The notes: generated by a model not told the origin, from the sequence alone. Shown: positions 1 through 9,952, numbered from the stretch's first letter. The stretch: 64,000 bases of DNA from Microbacterium mitrae (GCF_008017445.1 NZ_VRSW01000001.1:682001-746000); one strand, 5' to 3'. Numbers and translations are program-made.

Positions 1-1087
1 CAATGTACGCGGTCTCCCGCCCGTGCGCGGTAGAGAGCATGAGATCGTCGGCGGCGGCAAAGCGCACCTCGACCGGGAACGAAATGTTCCACCGCTTGCG
101 CTTGATAACGGCTCGCAATTCGTCAAATGCCGCCGCTACGTTGTTCGCCGGGATGGCGTACTCCATCTCCCGAAACCGCACCGTGCGCGATTGGGTCAGC
201 ACGCGGGCGGAATGATCGGTGTACTCGCGTGAGCCGGTGAGCTGGGTGGCGATGCGAGAAACGTGCGGGACCACGGCGGGCACGACACGTCCGAGCGCGC
301 ACGTGACGCGGAAGACGCCGTTGGCGAGCAGAGTCTCATCGAGCCATTTGGATACGGCGGGCAGCGGGTGGCGCTTCTCGCTCTCGGGCAGCCGGGTGTC
401 TTCCTTCGTGAGTGCATACGTGGTTCCGGGAAACCAGTAGAACTCAAAATGGTCAACGCCCGCGGTGCGCTCGTGAAGGGTGGCGATGACCTCGTCAATC
501 GGCTCGCGGCGTTCTACCGCGTGCAGCAAGAATGCGGGCACACACTGCACGGTCACGTCGACCAGAATCCCCAGCGCCCCGAGGCCCAGGGCTATCGCGG
601 GCAACAGCTCCGGCGAGTGGTCTTCATCGATGGTGCGAAATTCGCCATCGGCCGTCACGATGGTTGCGCCAACGATCTGGGTGGAAATTCCGCCGAACCG
701 AGAACCGGTGCCGTGCGTTCCGGTCGAAATCGCGCCGCTGATGGACTGTCTGTCGATATCGCCCAGATTTTGCATCGCCAGCCCGTAGGGCGAAAGCAAC
801 GCCGGAATCTGATGCAACTTGGTTCCGGCTTTCAGCGTGACGCGGCTTCGCGCCTCGTCGACGCTGACGAGGCCGGTGAGATCGATCAGATCAAGCAGCA
901 CGCCCGGCGCGACCGCGATCCCCGTGAACGAGTGACCGGAACCAACGGCCTTGATGGCCATGCCACGGTGCTTGGCTGCAACGACCGCTCGCTGCACGGC
1001 CTCCGCCGACCGCGGAAACTCCGTGCGTTGCGGGCGAACGCTGGCCGATCGAGCCCAGTTCTGCCAGTTGCCACCTGGTCGTGTCAC
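1..1087 (-). CDS. FAD-dependent D-arabinono-1,4-lactone oxidase-like protein (partial, C-terminus beyond left edge)
   Basis: Reading from the GTG at 1087 gives 362 residues before the window edge. The N-terminal half is a PCMH-type FAD-binding domain: a GSGHS motif at residues 49-53 and a glycine-rich GTHGTGS segment near residue 118. The second half matches sugar-1,4-lactone oxidases (HFEFYWFPGT near residue 215). The family oxidises aldonolactones or alditols using covalently or tightly bound FAD. The start is fixed by a GTGA overlap with the stop codon of the upstream aldolase-like gene, so the two are probably translated together. The substrate is not deducible from sequence; alditol oxidase or L-gulonolactone oxidase are alternatives. 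Only the last part of the C-terminal domain is missing. Confidence 0.88.
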   Translation of the reverse strand, partial: MTRPGGNWQNWARSASVRPQRTEFPRSAEAVQRAVVAAKHRGMAIKAVGSGHSFTGIAVAPGVLLDLIDLTGLVSVDEARSRVTLKAGTKLHQIPALLSPYGLAMQNLGDIDRQSISGAISTGTHGTGSRFGGISTQIVGATIVTADGEFRTIDEDHSPELLPAIALGLGALGILVDVTVQCVPAFLLHAVERREPIDEVIATLHERTAGVDHFEFYWFPGTTYALTKEDTRLPESEKRHPLPAVSKWLDETLLANGVFRVTCALGRVVPAVVPHVSRIATQLTGSREYTDHSARVLTQSRTVRFREMEYAIPANNVAAAFDELRAVIKRKRWNISFPVEVRFAAADDLMLSTAHGRETAYI

Positions 1088-2310
1088 AAGAATGCCTTTC
1101 CTTCTCCGCGATACGTCGGAATCTCATCGACCACCGCACCGTTCTCAACGACATGAAACGATGCGACGCGTTCCGATCCTTCGCCACTTTTTGCGTGACG
1201 CATCCACACGCGATCCCCCACCCGAAGGGTGCGGGCGGTGCGTCCGCGCAGCGGCGTCTGCACCTCGCCTGCGCCCTCGCGACTCAGTGTGCGTAGTCCC
1301 GTTGGCCAGGCCGCGCGGGGCTGACGGGATGCCGCGGGTGGGCCGGAGGCAATCCAGCCACCGCCGAGAATGGTGGCGATGTCGGTGGTGGGCTTTCGCA
1401 CGACGTCGAAGGCGAATGCCGACGCGGGCGCCGGGTCAAAGCCCTGATAGTCGTCAAAGAGCGTGCCGGCGAGAAACCCGCTGCCAGCGGTGAGCTCCGT
1501 CACTGCGTTGTCGGCGGCGGTGTATTCCAGCGATCCGGTGCCACCACCGTTGACAAACTCGAGGTCAGCGATGCCACGCACCCTGGCCACAATGTCGCCG
1601 CGACGCTCGACAAGTTCGGTGCCCGACTGACGCTTCATCCACCGCATCAGGCCGTCTTGGCGACCACTGGCATCCGTCTGCCCGGCAATTTGCGCCTCGT
1701 ACATCATCACTCCGACGAGCGCGAAGCCCGGCCGGCTGGCAACGCGGGCAGCAAACGCCGCGACGTCAGCCGCTGAATACAATGGCGAGCGTCGAACACC
1801 AACATGACCGAGCGCCGGTGCGCGCCACGACGCATCCGCGTCGATGGCCACTCGAATGGTGGGGCGCGTCTGTGGCGGCGCAATGGCGTCAATCAAGTCG
1901 AGTTGCGCGGCATCATCGATCATCAGCGTGATGCGCGATGCTGCCCGCTCGTCTGCGAGCAACCGCCCAAGCGCCGCGCGATCCGTGGTTGGGTACCCCA
2001 TCACGATGTCATCGTGGGTGCCTGCCAGCCACAACGCTTCGGCGAGGGTGAATGCCAAAATTCCGCGGTATCCCGGGAGGGCGAGCACGGCGTCGAGCAC
2101 GGCGCGAACCCGAATGGACTTACTCGCCACGCGGATCGGCACACCGCGCGCGCGCACCAACATGTCACGGGCGTTATACGCCAGCGCATCCTGCGCAATC
2201 ACGGCAACGGGAGCCGAAAGGGCCGCAGTGGCAGAGGTCAGCGCCGGCCACCATGCCTGGGGAGAACGCCACCCCTGCGCCGCCGCCGACGTCGTCATCA
2301 GGTCAAGCAC
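1084..2310 (-). CDS. PLP-dependent alanine racemase-fold enzyme, amino acid deaminase/aldolase type
   Basis: 408 residues, with the N-terminal TIM-barrel fold of the alanine racemase / D-threonine aldolase superfamily. The likely PLP lysine is K64 in VASKS after a PIRVASK strand. The middle holds phosphate-binding-like segments (GGGTGS near residue 255) and the C-terminus is a D-serine dehydratase-like domain. The family acts on D-amino acids or beta-hydroxy amino acids; the exact reaction is unknown. The GTG at 2310 is preceded by TAGGCT and six bases, the leaderless promoter pattern seen repeatedly in this window, which supports this start. It is the first gene of a two-gene unit with the lactone oxidase, overlapping it by four bases. 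Confidence 0.8.
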   Translation of the reverse strand: MLDLMTTSAAAQGWRSPQAWWPALTSATAALSAPVAVIAQDALAYNARDMLVRARGVPIRVASKSIRVRAVLDAVLALPGYRGILAFTLAEALWLAGTHDDIVMGYPTTDRAALGRLLADERAASRITLMIDDAAQLDLIDAIAPPQTRPTIRVAIDADASWRAPALGHVGVRRSPLYSAADVAAFAARVASRPGFALVGVMMYEAQIAGQTDASGRQDGLMRWMKRQSGTELVERRGDIVARVRGIADLEFVNGGGTGSLEYTAADNAVTELTAGSGFLAGTLFDDYQGFDPAPASAFAFDVVRKPTTDIATILGGGWIASGPPAASRQPRAAWPTGLRTLSREGAGEVQTPLRGRTARTLRVGDRVWMRHAKSGEGSERVASFHVVENGAVVDEIPTYRGEGKAFL

Positions 2311-2403
2311 GTCGCCAGCCTAGGGCAGGAGGGGCCGTTTTGCCGGATTGCACATCATGCTCACACGATGAGTGGCGCAACCCTCCCCCGGTGTGGAGCG
2401 CGC

Positions 2404-2439
2404 CGGAACCATTCGCCGCGTTCGCTGCGCCTGGTTCCG
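2404..2439. repeat. Inverted pair of the TGGTTCCG octamer, possible terminator
   Basis: CGGAACCA at 2404-2411 and TGGTTCCG at 2432-2439 form an 8-bp inverted repeat around a 20-base spacer. It lies 12-47 bases past the stop codon of the minus-strand lipoprotein gene, where a terminator would sit. No thymine run follows. The two arms are copies of the octamer that is dispersed through the whole window. Confidence 0.5.
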
Positions 2440-2450
2440 TTGCTGCGCGG

Positions 2451-3026
2451 CTAGGGCGTGACGCCGCAAAGCGTCATCAAAGACATCAGCGAGGTGTTGA
2501 GATCTTCGGCCGCGGCCTGCATCTTCGGGCCGAGCTGGGTAACCTTCTCCAACGCGACCGGATCGTTGGCCCACGACGCGGGGTTACTCATATCGGGAAG
2601 GTCTTGAAAAACGGTGGAAAACGCACCCATGTCGTCAGCAACGGCCTGCAATGCCGTCTTGACCTCGGGGTGAGAGGCGATGCTTGCGGCGTTTTGCAGG
2701 GCCTCGGCCTGAAGCGCGACCGCCTCCTTGACGCTTTCGGTGTCGGTCAGCCCGTTTTGCAGCGCGCTCCCCAGCTCGGCGCTTGCGCTTGACATCGACT
2801 CCGAAATGTCTTGGCAGGCGGCCGAAAGTACGCCTTCGCCAGAAGCCTCGGATGTGGTCTCGTCCGTCGAGGAGTCGGTCGACAACGCCGACGCACTCGT
2901 GTCTGGTTGACTCTCGCTCGTGGCGGTCGGGCCCGTTGGGCCAACGCCTCCGGTGCATCCGGCCAGCATCAGCGCAAGTGCGAGCGCGGCGCTGGCCAAT
3001 AGGCCCGATTTCGTTTGCAAGCGCAT
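2451..3026 (-). CDS. Hypothetical lipoprotein
   Basis: 191 residues. Residues 1-24 form a lipoprotein signal peptide: two basic residues, a hydrophobic stretch and the lipobox LAGC with C24 as the lipid-modified cysteine. Residues 27-55 are a low-complexity Ser/Thr/Asp linker, then an all-helical domain of about 130 residues without a family I recognise; a C-terminal cysteine is present (SLMTLCGVTP). The start at 3026 is preceded by GAGGGAGA at good spacing; a longer reading from 3062 is less likely because it would bury the signal peptide. Probably exported and membrane anchored. Function unknown. Confidence 0.75.
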   Translation of the reverse strand: MRLQTKSGLLASAALALALMLAGCTGGVGPTGPTATSESQPDTSASALSTDSSTDETTSEASGEGVLSAACQDISESMSSASAELGSALQNGLTDTESVKEAVALQAEALQNAASIASHPEVKTALQAVADDMGAFSTVFQDLPDMSNPASWANDPVALEKVTQLGPKMQAAAEDLNTSLMSLMTLCGVTP

Positions 3027-3111
3027 GCGATGTCTCCCTCTGCTCACGGCGATACTCGCCATTGATTGAGTTTACGTCGATGATGAGGCATCGAAAATGG
3101 GGCGCGGCGCA

Positions 3112-3726
3112 CTATGCGGGCGTTGCCGCTGCGCGCTCTGCGGCCGAGCGACGCCCAAGAATCACGGCGGCAATGACACCGCCGATGGCACCGCACAGGT
3201 GTCCTTGCCATGAGACGCCGGAACCGGTCGGCAAGACTCCCCAAATCAGGTAGCCATACACCGCCGCAATCACGATTCCAATCGCGATCTCACTGAGCTT
3301 TCTGGCGAAGATGCCGCGCAGCACGAGAAAGGCAACCCACCCGAAAATGAGGGACGATGCGCCCACGTGGTTGGTGTTCAGGCCGCCGATAAGCCAGGTA
3401 CCGATGCCAGCCGCCACCCAGATAATCGCCGTCGCTTCCAGCCACCTCTTGGTTCCGGAGCTTGCCACGATCACACAGGTCAGCACAAAAGCAGGAACCG
3501 TGTTGGAGATGAGGTGTGCCCAGTCATCGTGCAGCACGGGGGCAAAAACGATTCCCCACAGCCCATCGAATGTCCAGGGACGAACGCCGTTGTCGTCGAG
3601 GCGCTGGTTCATGATCGAATCGAGGATTTCGATCGCCCAGAGGAGCGCGACGAATCCTGCGCCCCACAGGGCTGCCGTCACAAAACGTGAGCGTGGCTTA
3701 TCGACCGGGCGAGGCTCAAGGGTCAT
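3112..3726 (-). CDS. Rhomboid-family intramembrane serine protease
   Basis: 204 residues with about six hydrophobic segments. The catalytic dyad is visible: S124 in the G-A-S-S motif (residues 122-125) and H176 in GHLCGAIGG; H71 and N75 in the HDDWAHLISN segment are the oxyanion-side residues. Rhomboids cleave transmembrane helices inside the bilayer; the substrate here is unknown. The start at 3726 follows TACGAT and six bases, a leaderless promoter pattern. Single gene between a lipoprotein and a tRNA. The length is usual for a minimal bacterial rhomboid. Confidence 0.9.
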   Translation of the reverse strand: MTLEPRPVDKPRSRFVTAALWGAGFVALLWAIEILDSIMNQRLDDNGVRPWTFDGLWGIVFAPVLHDDWAHLISNTVPAFVLTCVIVASSGTKRWLEATAIIWVAAGIGTWLIGGLNTNHVGASSLIFGWVAFLVLRGIFARKLSEIAIGIVIAAVYGYLIWGVLPTGSGVSWQGHLCGAIGGVIAAVILGRRSAAERAAATPA

Positions 3727-3791
3727 GGCGAAATCGTACGCGAAGAGTTCGAAGAACAGATGTGCGGGTCAGGAACGCCGCAGCGGTTGGG

Positions 3792-3864
3792 TGCCCCCAG
3801 TGGGACTCGAACCCACACTTGAACGATTTTAAGTCGTCTGCCTCTGCCATTGGGCTATGAGGGC
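3792..3864 (-). tRNA. tRNA with anticodon UAA (would read the leucine codon UUA), class I shape
   Basis: 73 bases fold into a cloverleaf: acceptor GCCCTCA / TGGGGGC (one G-T pair), a three-pair D stem, anticodon stem GACGA / TCGTT with loop CTTAAAA (anticodon TAA), a five-base variable region CAAGT, and T arm GTGGG-TTCGAGT-CCCAC. The discriminator is A and the 3' CCA is not fully encoded (CCC follows). By anticodon it should be tRNA-Leu(UAA), but bacterial tRNA-Leu normally carries a long variable arm, which is absent, so the amino acid identity is uncertain. Confidence 0.85.
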
Positions 3865-3898
3865 GTGTTTCTAGACTAGCCAAAACGGCGAAGACGCG

Positions 3899-3930
3899 AC
3901 GAAGGCGGGTGCACAAGCACCCGCCTTCGT
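3899..3930 (-). terminator. Hairpin downstream of the NADH dehydrogenase gene
   Basis: Perfect 14-bp inverted repeat with loop ACAA (arm ACGAAGGCGGGTGC), starting nine bases past the stop codon of the minus-strand gene that ends at 3939. There is no long thymine run. It separates this gene from the tRNA gene downstream. Confidence 0.75.
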
Positions 3931-3938
3931 GAACGGCT

Positions 3939-5366
3939 TTACTTTGCGGCTACGGGTGCCTTTTCGGCAACCTCGTCCGCAGCCTTCTCGGCGACCGGTT
4001 CGGCAGCCTTCTCAGCGGCCTTCGGCGCCGGAGCCTCGGCGGCAGCCGGGCGCGGCTTTGACGCAAACTCTTCGAAGAATGCGCGCGGGGTCTGCACGGC
4101 CTCGAGCGACACGATGTCGCGGCCAAGCCACAGGTTGTTCCACCAGCCCCACAGCACGCGGAACTTGCGCTCCCACGACGGCATTGCCAGGCCGTGGTAG
4201 CCGCGGTGCGCGATCCACGCCAGGAAGCCCTTGAGTGCGAGCTTTCCGGACTGGAACACGCCGTTGTACAGACCAAGGCCCGCAACAGCGCCGAGGTTCT
4301 TGTGGAAGTAATTGACCGGCTCTTCGCCGCGGAGCACGGCAACCAGGTTCTTGGCGAGGCGCTTGGCCTGACGCACGGCGTGCTGAGCGTTGGGCACGCA
4401 GAAGCCGCCGACGCCACCGCCAGAAAGGTCGGGAACAGCCGAGATGTCACCGGCGGTCCATGCGCCCTCAACAATCTGTTCACCATCGACAACGCGCAGC
4501 GTTGCGTCAGCGGTGATGCGGCCGCGCGGATCAGCGGGCAGCCCCGAGCTCTTGACGACCTTCGGGTTTGCCATCACGCCTGCGGTCCAGATGATGAGGT
4601 CAGACGGAATGACCTCACCCGTGGAGAGGCCAACGTTGCCGTCGGTCGCATCGACAACCTGCGTGTCGAGGTGCACATTGGCGCCACGCTTTGCGAGGTC
4701 CTTGAGCACCCATTCGCTGGTGGGAAGCGACACCTCGGGCATGATGCGACCCATCGCCTCGATGAGGTGGAAGTGCGTGTCTTCAAACTTCAGCTGCGGG
4801 TAGTTCTTCAGCAGGGCCGAGGCCAGCGAGCGAAGCTCAGCGAACGTCTCGATACCGGCGAAGCCACCGCCGACCACAACAACCGTGAGCAGACGGTCAC
4901 GCTCGGGCCCTGCGGGGAGCGTCGCAGCCTTGTCGAAGTTGTTCATCAGGCGGTCGCGAACGGCAACAGCCTCTTCGATGGCCTTCATGCCGATCGCGTT
5001 CTCCGCAATACCCGGAATCGGGAAGGTGCGAGAAACCGAACCTGCGGTCACGACGATCTGGTCATACGCCAGCTCGTGCGGCTCGCCAACGGGCGGGGTG
5101 ATGGTTGCCGTCTTGTTGGCGTGATCGACGTTCGTCACCTTGGCGTTGATGACCGTCGTCTTCTTCAGGTGACGACGGTGCGAGACAACAGCGTGACGGG
5201 CTTCGATGGAACCAGCGGCAACCTCGGGCAGGAAGGGCAGGTAGGTCATGTAGGGCAGCGGGTCAACCATGATGACCTCGGCCTCACCCTTGCGAAGGTG
5301 CTTTTCCAGCTTCCACGCGGTGTAGAAACCGGCGTAGCCACCACCGACGATAAGAATCTTAGGCAC
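3939..5366 (-). CDS. ndh: Type II NADH:quinone oxidoreductase (NAD(P)/FAD-dependent)
   Basis: 475 residues from the GTG at 5366, chosen because AAAGGAAG lies nine bases upstream; an ATG at 5393 would add nine residues inside the upstream gene. Two Rossmann motifs are present: GGGYAG at residues 8-13 for FAD and VVVVGGGFAG near residues 162-171 for NADH. A TAGD-type FAD motif (WTAGDISAVPD) and the membrane-facing C-terminal part of NDH-2 enzymes (LWGWWNNLWLGRDIVSLE) follow. The enzyme feeds electrons from NADH into the quinone pool without pumping protons. The last 45 or so residues are an Ala/Glu/Lys/Pro repeat tail not needed for catalysis. It overlaps the end of the subtilase gene by eight bases. 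Confidence 0.93.
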   Translation of the reverse strand: MPKILIVGGGYAGFYTAWKLEKHLRKGEAEVIMVDPLPYMTYLPFLPEVAAGSIEARHAVVSHRRHLKKTTVINAKVTNVDHANKTATITPPVGEPHELAYDQIVVTAGSVSRTFPIPGIAENAIGMKAIEEAVAVRDRLMNNFDKAATLPAGPERDRLLTVVVVGGGFAGIETFAELRSLASALLKNYPQLKFEDTHFHLIEAMGRIMPEVSLPTSEWVLKDLAKRGANVHLDTQVVDATDGNVGLSTGEVIPSDLIIWTAGVMANPKVVKSSGLPADPRGRITADATLRVVDGEQIVEGAWTAGDISAVPDLSGGGVGGFCVPNAQHAVRQAKRLAKNLVAVLRGEEPVNYFHKNLGAVAGLGLYNGVFQSGKLALKGFLAWIAHRGYHGLAMPSWERKFRVLWGWWNNLWLGRDIVSLEAVQTPRAFFEEFASKPRPAAAEAPAPKAAEKAAEPVAEKAADEVAEKAPVAAK

Positions 5367-6723
5367 GGAAAGATACTTCCTTTGAGTGATCATTACTCGA
5401 CGTGCGCGACTCGCGCGCCGAACGGATGCTTCGGGCAGCAGCAGTGACGCCGAGCACTAATAGAATACCAGGCAATGTCACAGCAATGAGCGGAATTGAC
5501 CCGTTGCGGATGGATTCTAAGGAAGGCATCAACGGGTTGGTCTTCGGCGCCTGCGCTTCGACCGGCGGCAATTCTGGAATTTGCACGGGTGATACCTCAC
5601 CCTGCTGTTGTGGGGGCGGTGGCGCATCGGCACGCCGATAAATCCGCACCCACTCGGCCAATGAGCCCATCGGGTTTGCGTCAACATGGCTGACATCGGT
5701 CGCCGTCACAGCGGCATTCGCATCAATCAGGCCGTAGCCGTACAGCGGCGACGGCGTTGGTGCTCCCGCCACCGGCGTCGCCGTTTCAATAAGTCGCTGG
5801 ATGACGTTAGCGGCGTCCAGATCCGGGTGAGCGGAGCGCACCAACGCGGCAACGCCGGCCACAATCGGTGCCGCACCGCTGGTTCCGTCCCACGTCACGA
5901 CGCTGCCATCAGGTGCGATACCCAGTAGCTTCTCGCTGGGCGCCGCGACGCCGATCGTGATGCCCTGGGTTGACGCTCCCAGGCTTGCCTTGCCCGTGGG
6001 GTCAACTCCCGCCACGGTCAGCACGCCGGGAATGGTTGCCGGCGCCCCCACGACCGCGGTGCCACTACCGCGGTTTCCGGCGGCAACGATCACGACAACG
6101 TCGTTGTCGAAGGCGTACTGAAACGCCTCGTCCCAGCTTTCATCCCACGACAGTTGGTTGGTCGTGAGGGAGAGATTGATGATGTCGGCGCCCTCATCGA
6201 CCGCCCACACGATCGCGTCGGCCAACTGTTCGACAAACGGAACCGTGGCGCTGGAACCAAAACCGACGGAGATGGCGAGAATGTCGGCTTCGGGCGCGAC
6301 GCCGACCATTCCCGTTCCGGGTGAGGTCTCGCGCGCCGCGAGCAGCGAGGCCACGTACGAGCCATGATTGGCGTCTTTCACGCCCACCGGGGATCGACCG
6401 TCTTCACTGCCGGCGCCGGAAAAATCGGTTCCGCCGATGACGGCGGGATCAAGCGCTGAGGTGTGGGCAACGCCGGTGTCAATGACGGCAACGGTGACGC
6501 CTTTGCCCTTCGTGGTCTTCCACGCTTCGGTGATGCCATAGGCATCAAGCCAGTATTGGCCTGCCCGCACCGGATCGGTTGGCGTCGGTGATGGCGCGAC
6601 GGTTGAGGAGTCGGTTGGGGTTGGGGTGGGGTCTTCGGCGAGTTCGACGGCGGTGGCCGGAGCGCTCAGCGACAGCATCACGGCGAAGAATCCCGCGATG
6701 GCAATCGTGAGCGCACGCCTCAT
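5359..6723 (-). CDS. Secreted, membrane-anchored S8 (subtilisin-like) serine protease
   Basis: 454 residues. A signal peptide covers roughly residues 1-25, followed by a Thr/Pro linker (31-50). The S8 catalytic residues are D82 (AVIDTGV), H120 (NHGSYVA), oxyanion N217 (AAGN) and S282 (GTSGAAP). After the catalytic domain comes a proline-rich linker, then a hydrophobic helix near residues 410-430 and a basic tail, so the enzyme should be tethered outside the membrane like mycosins. No ESX secretion genes are nearby, so a type VII role is not supported. The start is set by the ATGA overlap with the DUF501 gene at 6720-6723. Confidence 0.9.
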   Translation of the reverse strand: MRRALTIAIAGFFAVMLSLSAPATAVELAEDPTPTPTDSSTVAPSPTPTDPVRAGQYWLDAYGITEAWKTTKGKGVTVAVIDTGVAHTSALDPAVIGGTDFSGAGSEDGRSPVGVKDANHGSYVASLLAARETSPGTGMVGVAPEADILAISVGFGSSATVPFVEQLADAIVWAVDEGADIINLSLTTNQLSWDESWDEAFQYAFDNDVVVIVAAGNRGSGTAVVGAPATIPGVLTVAGVDPTGKASLGASTQGITIGVAAPSEKLLGIAPDGSVVTWDGTSGAAPIVAGVAALVRSAHPDLDAANVIQRLIETATPVAGAPTPSPLYGYGLIDANAAVTATDVSHVDANPMGSLAEWVRIYRRADAPPPPQQQGEVSPVQIPELPPVEAQAPKTNPLMPSLESIRNGSIPLIAVTLPGILLVLGVTAAARSIRSARESRTSSNDHSKEVSFRA

Positions 6724-7238
6724 GCCGCTCGCCCCGGTTCGTCGCAGATGCAGACCTCGGGCGACCAGTCTGCGGCGGCCAACGCAAAATCGCCGATGGG
6801 GTTGACGCCGGGGCCGGCGGCTAGCGCGTGACCGGCGAGTGCGTGCAGGCACTTCACTCGGGTGGGCATGCCACCGGCAGAAATGCCGTCAATCTCCTCG
6901 ACGTCACCGAACTGCGCACGGTCGGCGAGATACGCCTCGTGTGCGCGCTGGTAGGCGGCGCGCACCTCGTCGTCCGTTTCGAGCAGAGCGGTGTATTCGG
7001 CCATCAGACCAGAGGCTTCCAGGCGGCTCATCGAGGCCGTCGCGCCCGGGTGGCTCATGTAGTAGAACGTGGGAAACGGTGTGCCGTCGTCGAGGCGCGG
7101 TTGGGTTGAAACCACGGTTGGGTTGCCACAAATGCAGCGAGCAGAAATGCCGACAACGCCGCGCACGGGGCGGCCGAGCTGCGAGCTCAAGACGTCAAGA
7201 TCGACCTGGCGAACAGGTTCAAAGGGGGGCACAGTCAC
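6720..7238 (-). CDS. DUF501 domain protein
   Basis: 172 residues. The whole protein matches the DUF501 pattern: a CICGNPTV cysteine motif near residues 35-42, FPTFYY(M)SHPG in the middle, and a second conserved cysteine cluster (VKCLHALAGHALAAGPG, then PEVCICDE) near the C-terminus. In actinobacteria it usually lies beside a DivIC/FtsB-like gene and enolase, as here. The biochemical role is unknown; the paired cysteines suggest metal binding or a redox-sensitive site, which is inference. It is co-oriented with its neighbours and overlaps the subtilase gene by four bases. Confidence 0.9.
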   Translation of the reverse strand: MTVPPFEPVRQVDLDVLSSQLGRPVRGVVGISARCICGNPTVVSTQPRLDDGTPFPTFYYMSHPGATASMSRLEASGLMAEYTALLETDDEVRAAYQRAHEAYLADRAQFGDVEEIDGISAGGMPTRVKCLHALAGHALAAGPGVNPIGDFALAAADWSPEVCICDEPGRAA

Positions 7239-7254
7239 CCCTCCAGGCTACCCG

Positions 7255-7827
7255 TCAGGGCGTCGGTGAATCTGTTGGTTCGCCGGGTTCGGGTGTAATT
7301 GCCGCGTCTTCTGTGGGCACGACTGACTGGGCAAGACCCGATTCGGTCACTGAACGCAGCGCCTTCGTCATCCAGTCAACGTTGGTCTTTTGCACCTGGT
7401 CGCTGACCGGGCCGCGACCGATGGGCAACAGCGCCTCGTCGAGATCGTTGTCGACCAGGTAGACGACCTCGCCGGGCTTGACGTAGTACAGGCGTTCACG
7501 AGCCTGGGAGGCGATGTAGTTTGCGTCTGTCCAGCGGTCGCGTTCTGCCTCTAGGCGATCCACCTCGATCTGCGAAACCGCAACTGCCTCCTGCAGGGAG
7601 GCGATGCGCTGGCGCTGCTCAAGGTAGGTGCTGATGCTCGGAACCAGCACGAAGACCGCGAGAACGACGAGGCCCAGCATGATTGCCATGAAGCCGGAGA
7701 ACCGGATGCCGCCGAGCCAGTCGCGAACGTCGACGCGCTTGGTTCCGGTCGTGCCTCGGTAGCCGCTGGAGGTATCAGCGCGCGCTGGCGTGGATACGCG
7801 AGAGGGGAAATCCGGGCGACGTGGCAT
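7255..7827 (-). CDS. Septum formation initiator, FtsB/DivIC family
   Basis: 190 residues. The order is: a basic cytoplasmic N-terminus of about 44 residues, one membrane helix near 45-65, a coiled coil near 68-98 (LEQRQRIASLQEAVAVSQIE) and the conserved ARERLYYVKPGE motif at 109-120, then a Pro/Thr-rich tail. This is the bitopic divisome layout of FtsB/DivIC, which joins FtsL and FtsQ at the septum. GAGGGG lies about seven bases before the ATG. It is 16 bases upstream of the DUF501 gene and 48 bases downstream of eno, so it is likely read from the eno transcript. Confidence 0.9.
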   Translation of the reverse strand: MPRRPDFPSRVSTPARADTSSGYRGTTGTKRVDVRDWLGGIRFSGFMAIMLGLVVLAVFVLVPSISTYLEQRQRIASLQEAVAVSQIEVDRLEAERDRWTDANYIASQARERLYYVKPGEVVYLVDNDLDEALLPIGRGPVSDQVQKTNVDWMTKALRSVTESGLAQSVVPTEDAAITPEPGEPTDSPTP

Positions 7828-7875
7828 GGATTTCCCCTCTCGATGTTTCAGCGTTTTTTGCGCGTTGCGCTCGGC

Positions 7876-9255
<1,380 letters not shown>

Positions 9256-9921
9256 TCACACGATGACGGCGATTGCGGTGCCGTCCCATCCCTTAAGCCC
9301 GACGGTCTGAAACGCGGTGGCGTCAAAGCGGGCGTCGCTTCCCAGCATGTCGAGCGCGGCGCGGGTTCCGATGACCATCGAGTCGGTGCTGTCGGCGTTG
9401 ACGATCTCGCCCTCGCGCCCAATATTGTCAACGATCACCACGGTTCCGCTTCTACCCAGCCGCGCCGCATAGTCCAGATAGAGGGTGTTGGATTCTTTGT
9501 CGGCGTCGATGAAGACGAAATCGTACGGCTCGGCGTCAACGAGGGTCGGCAGTACGTCTGCGCCGCGGCCAATCTTGATCTCTACCCGCTCTGCGACGTC
9601 GGCACGATCGAGGTTTTCTTGCGCGATGGCGGCGATGTGTGGCTCTGCCTCAATCGTGGTGATGTGGCCATCGGGCCCCACCGCGCGGGCCATCCAGATC
9701 GTCGAGTACGCACCCAGGGTCCCAATTTCAAGCACGCGTCGGGCGCCGCTGATGCGAACCAGCAGGTGCAAAAGCTTGCCACTGAGCGGCGATACTTCGA
9801 TGTCGGGCAGTGCGGCGTCGCGCTGTCGAGCAAGCGCGTGCTCCAGGCCGTCGTCATGGCCGACGAGCGTTTCGGCAAGGTAGGCATCGGCGGCTTCGAA
9901 GGCGTGGGGAGTGAGGTTCAC
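9256..9921 (-). CDS. SAM-dependent O-methyltransferase, catechol O-methyltransferase-like (methyltransf_3 family)
   Basis: 221 residues from the GTG at 9921. Class I methyltransferase motifs are clear: VLEIGTLGAYSTIWMA (SAM-binding glycine loop), ITTIEAEPHIAAIA (acidic residue for the ribose) and FVFIDADKESN, then VVIVDNIGREG. This family methylates catechols or similar hydroxyls with a divalent metal; the substrate is unknown. The start is uncertain: a GGGGGAG sequence abuts the GTG and is too close for a normal ribosome site, so upstream in-frame starts remain possible. Confidence 0.85.
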   Translation of the reverse strand: MNLTPHAFEAADAYLAETLVGHDDGLEHALARQRDAALPDIEVSPLSGKLLHLLVRISGARRVLEIGTLGAYSTIWMARAVGPDGHITTIEAEPHIAAIAQENLDRADVAERVEIKIGRGADVLPTLVDAEPYDFVFIDADKESNTLYLDYAARLGRSGTVVIVDNIGREGEIVNADSTDSMVIGTRAALDMLGSDARFDATAFQTVGLKGWDGTAIAVIV

Positions 9922-9952
9922 TCCCCCAGATAACCGCCGCGGCTCGCAAGCG

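Noticed and set aside
263..1156. Long plus-strand open frame of 297 residues opposite the lactone oxidase
   Set aside because: Low-complexity Arg/Gly/His composition and no motifs; it is the antisense shadow of the oxidase and aldolase genes.
4194..5447. 417-residue plus-strand frame opposite the NADH dehydrogenase
   Set aside because: Shadow of a gene with full catalytic motifs on the other strand.
5359..6723. Mycosin of a type VII secretion system
   Set aside because: The layout is similar, but no EccB, EccC, EccD or WXG100 genes are in the window.
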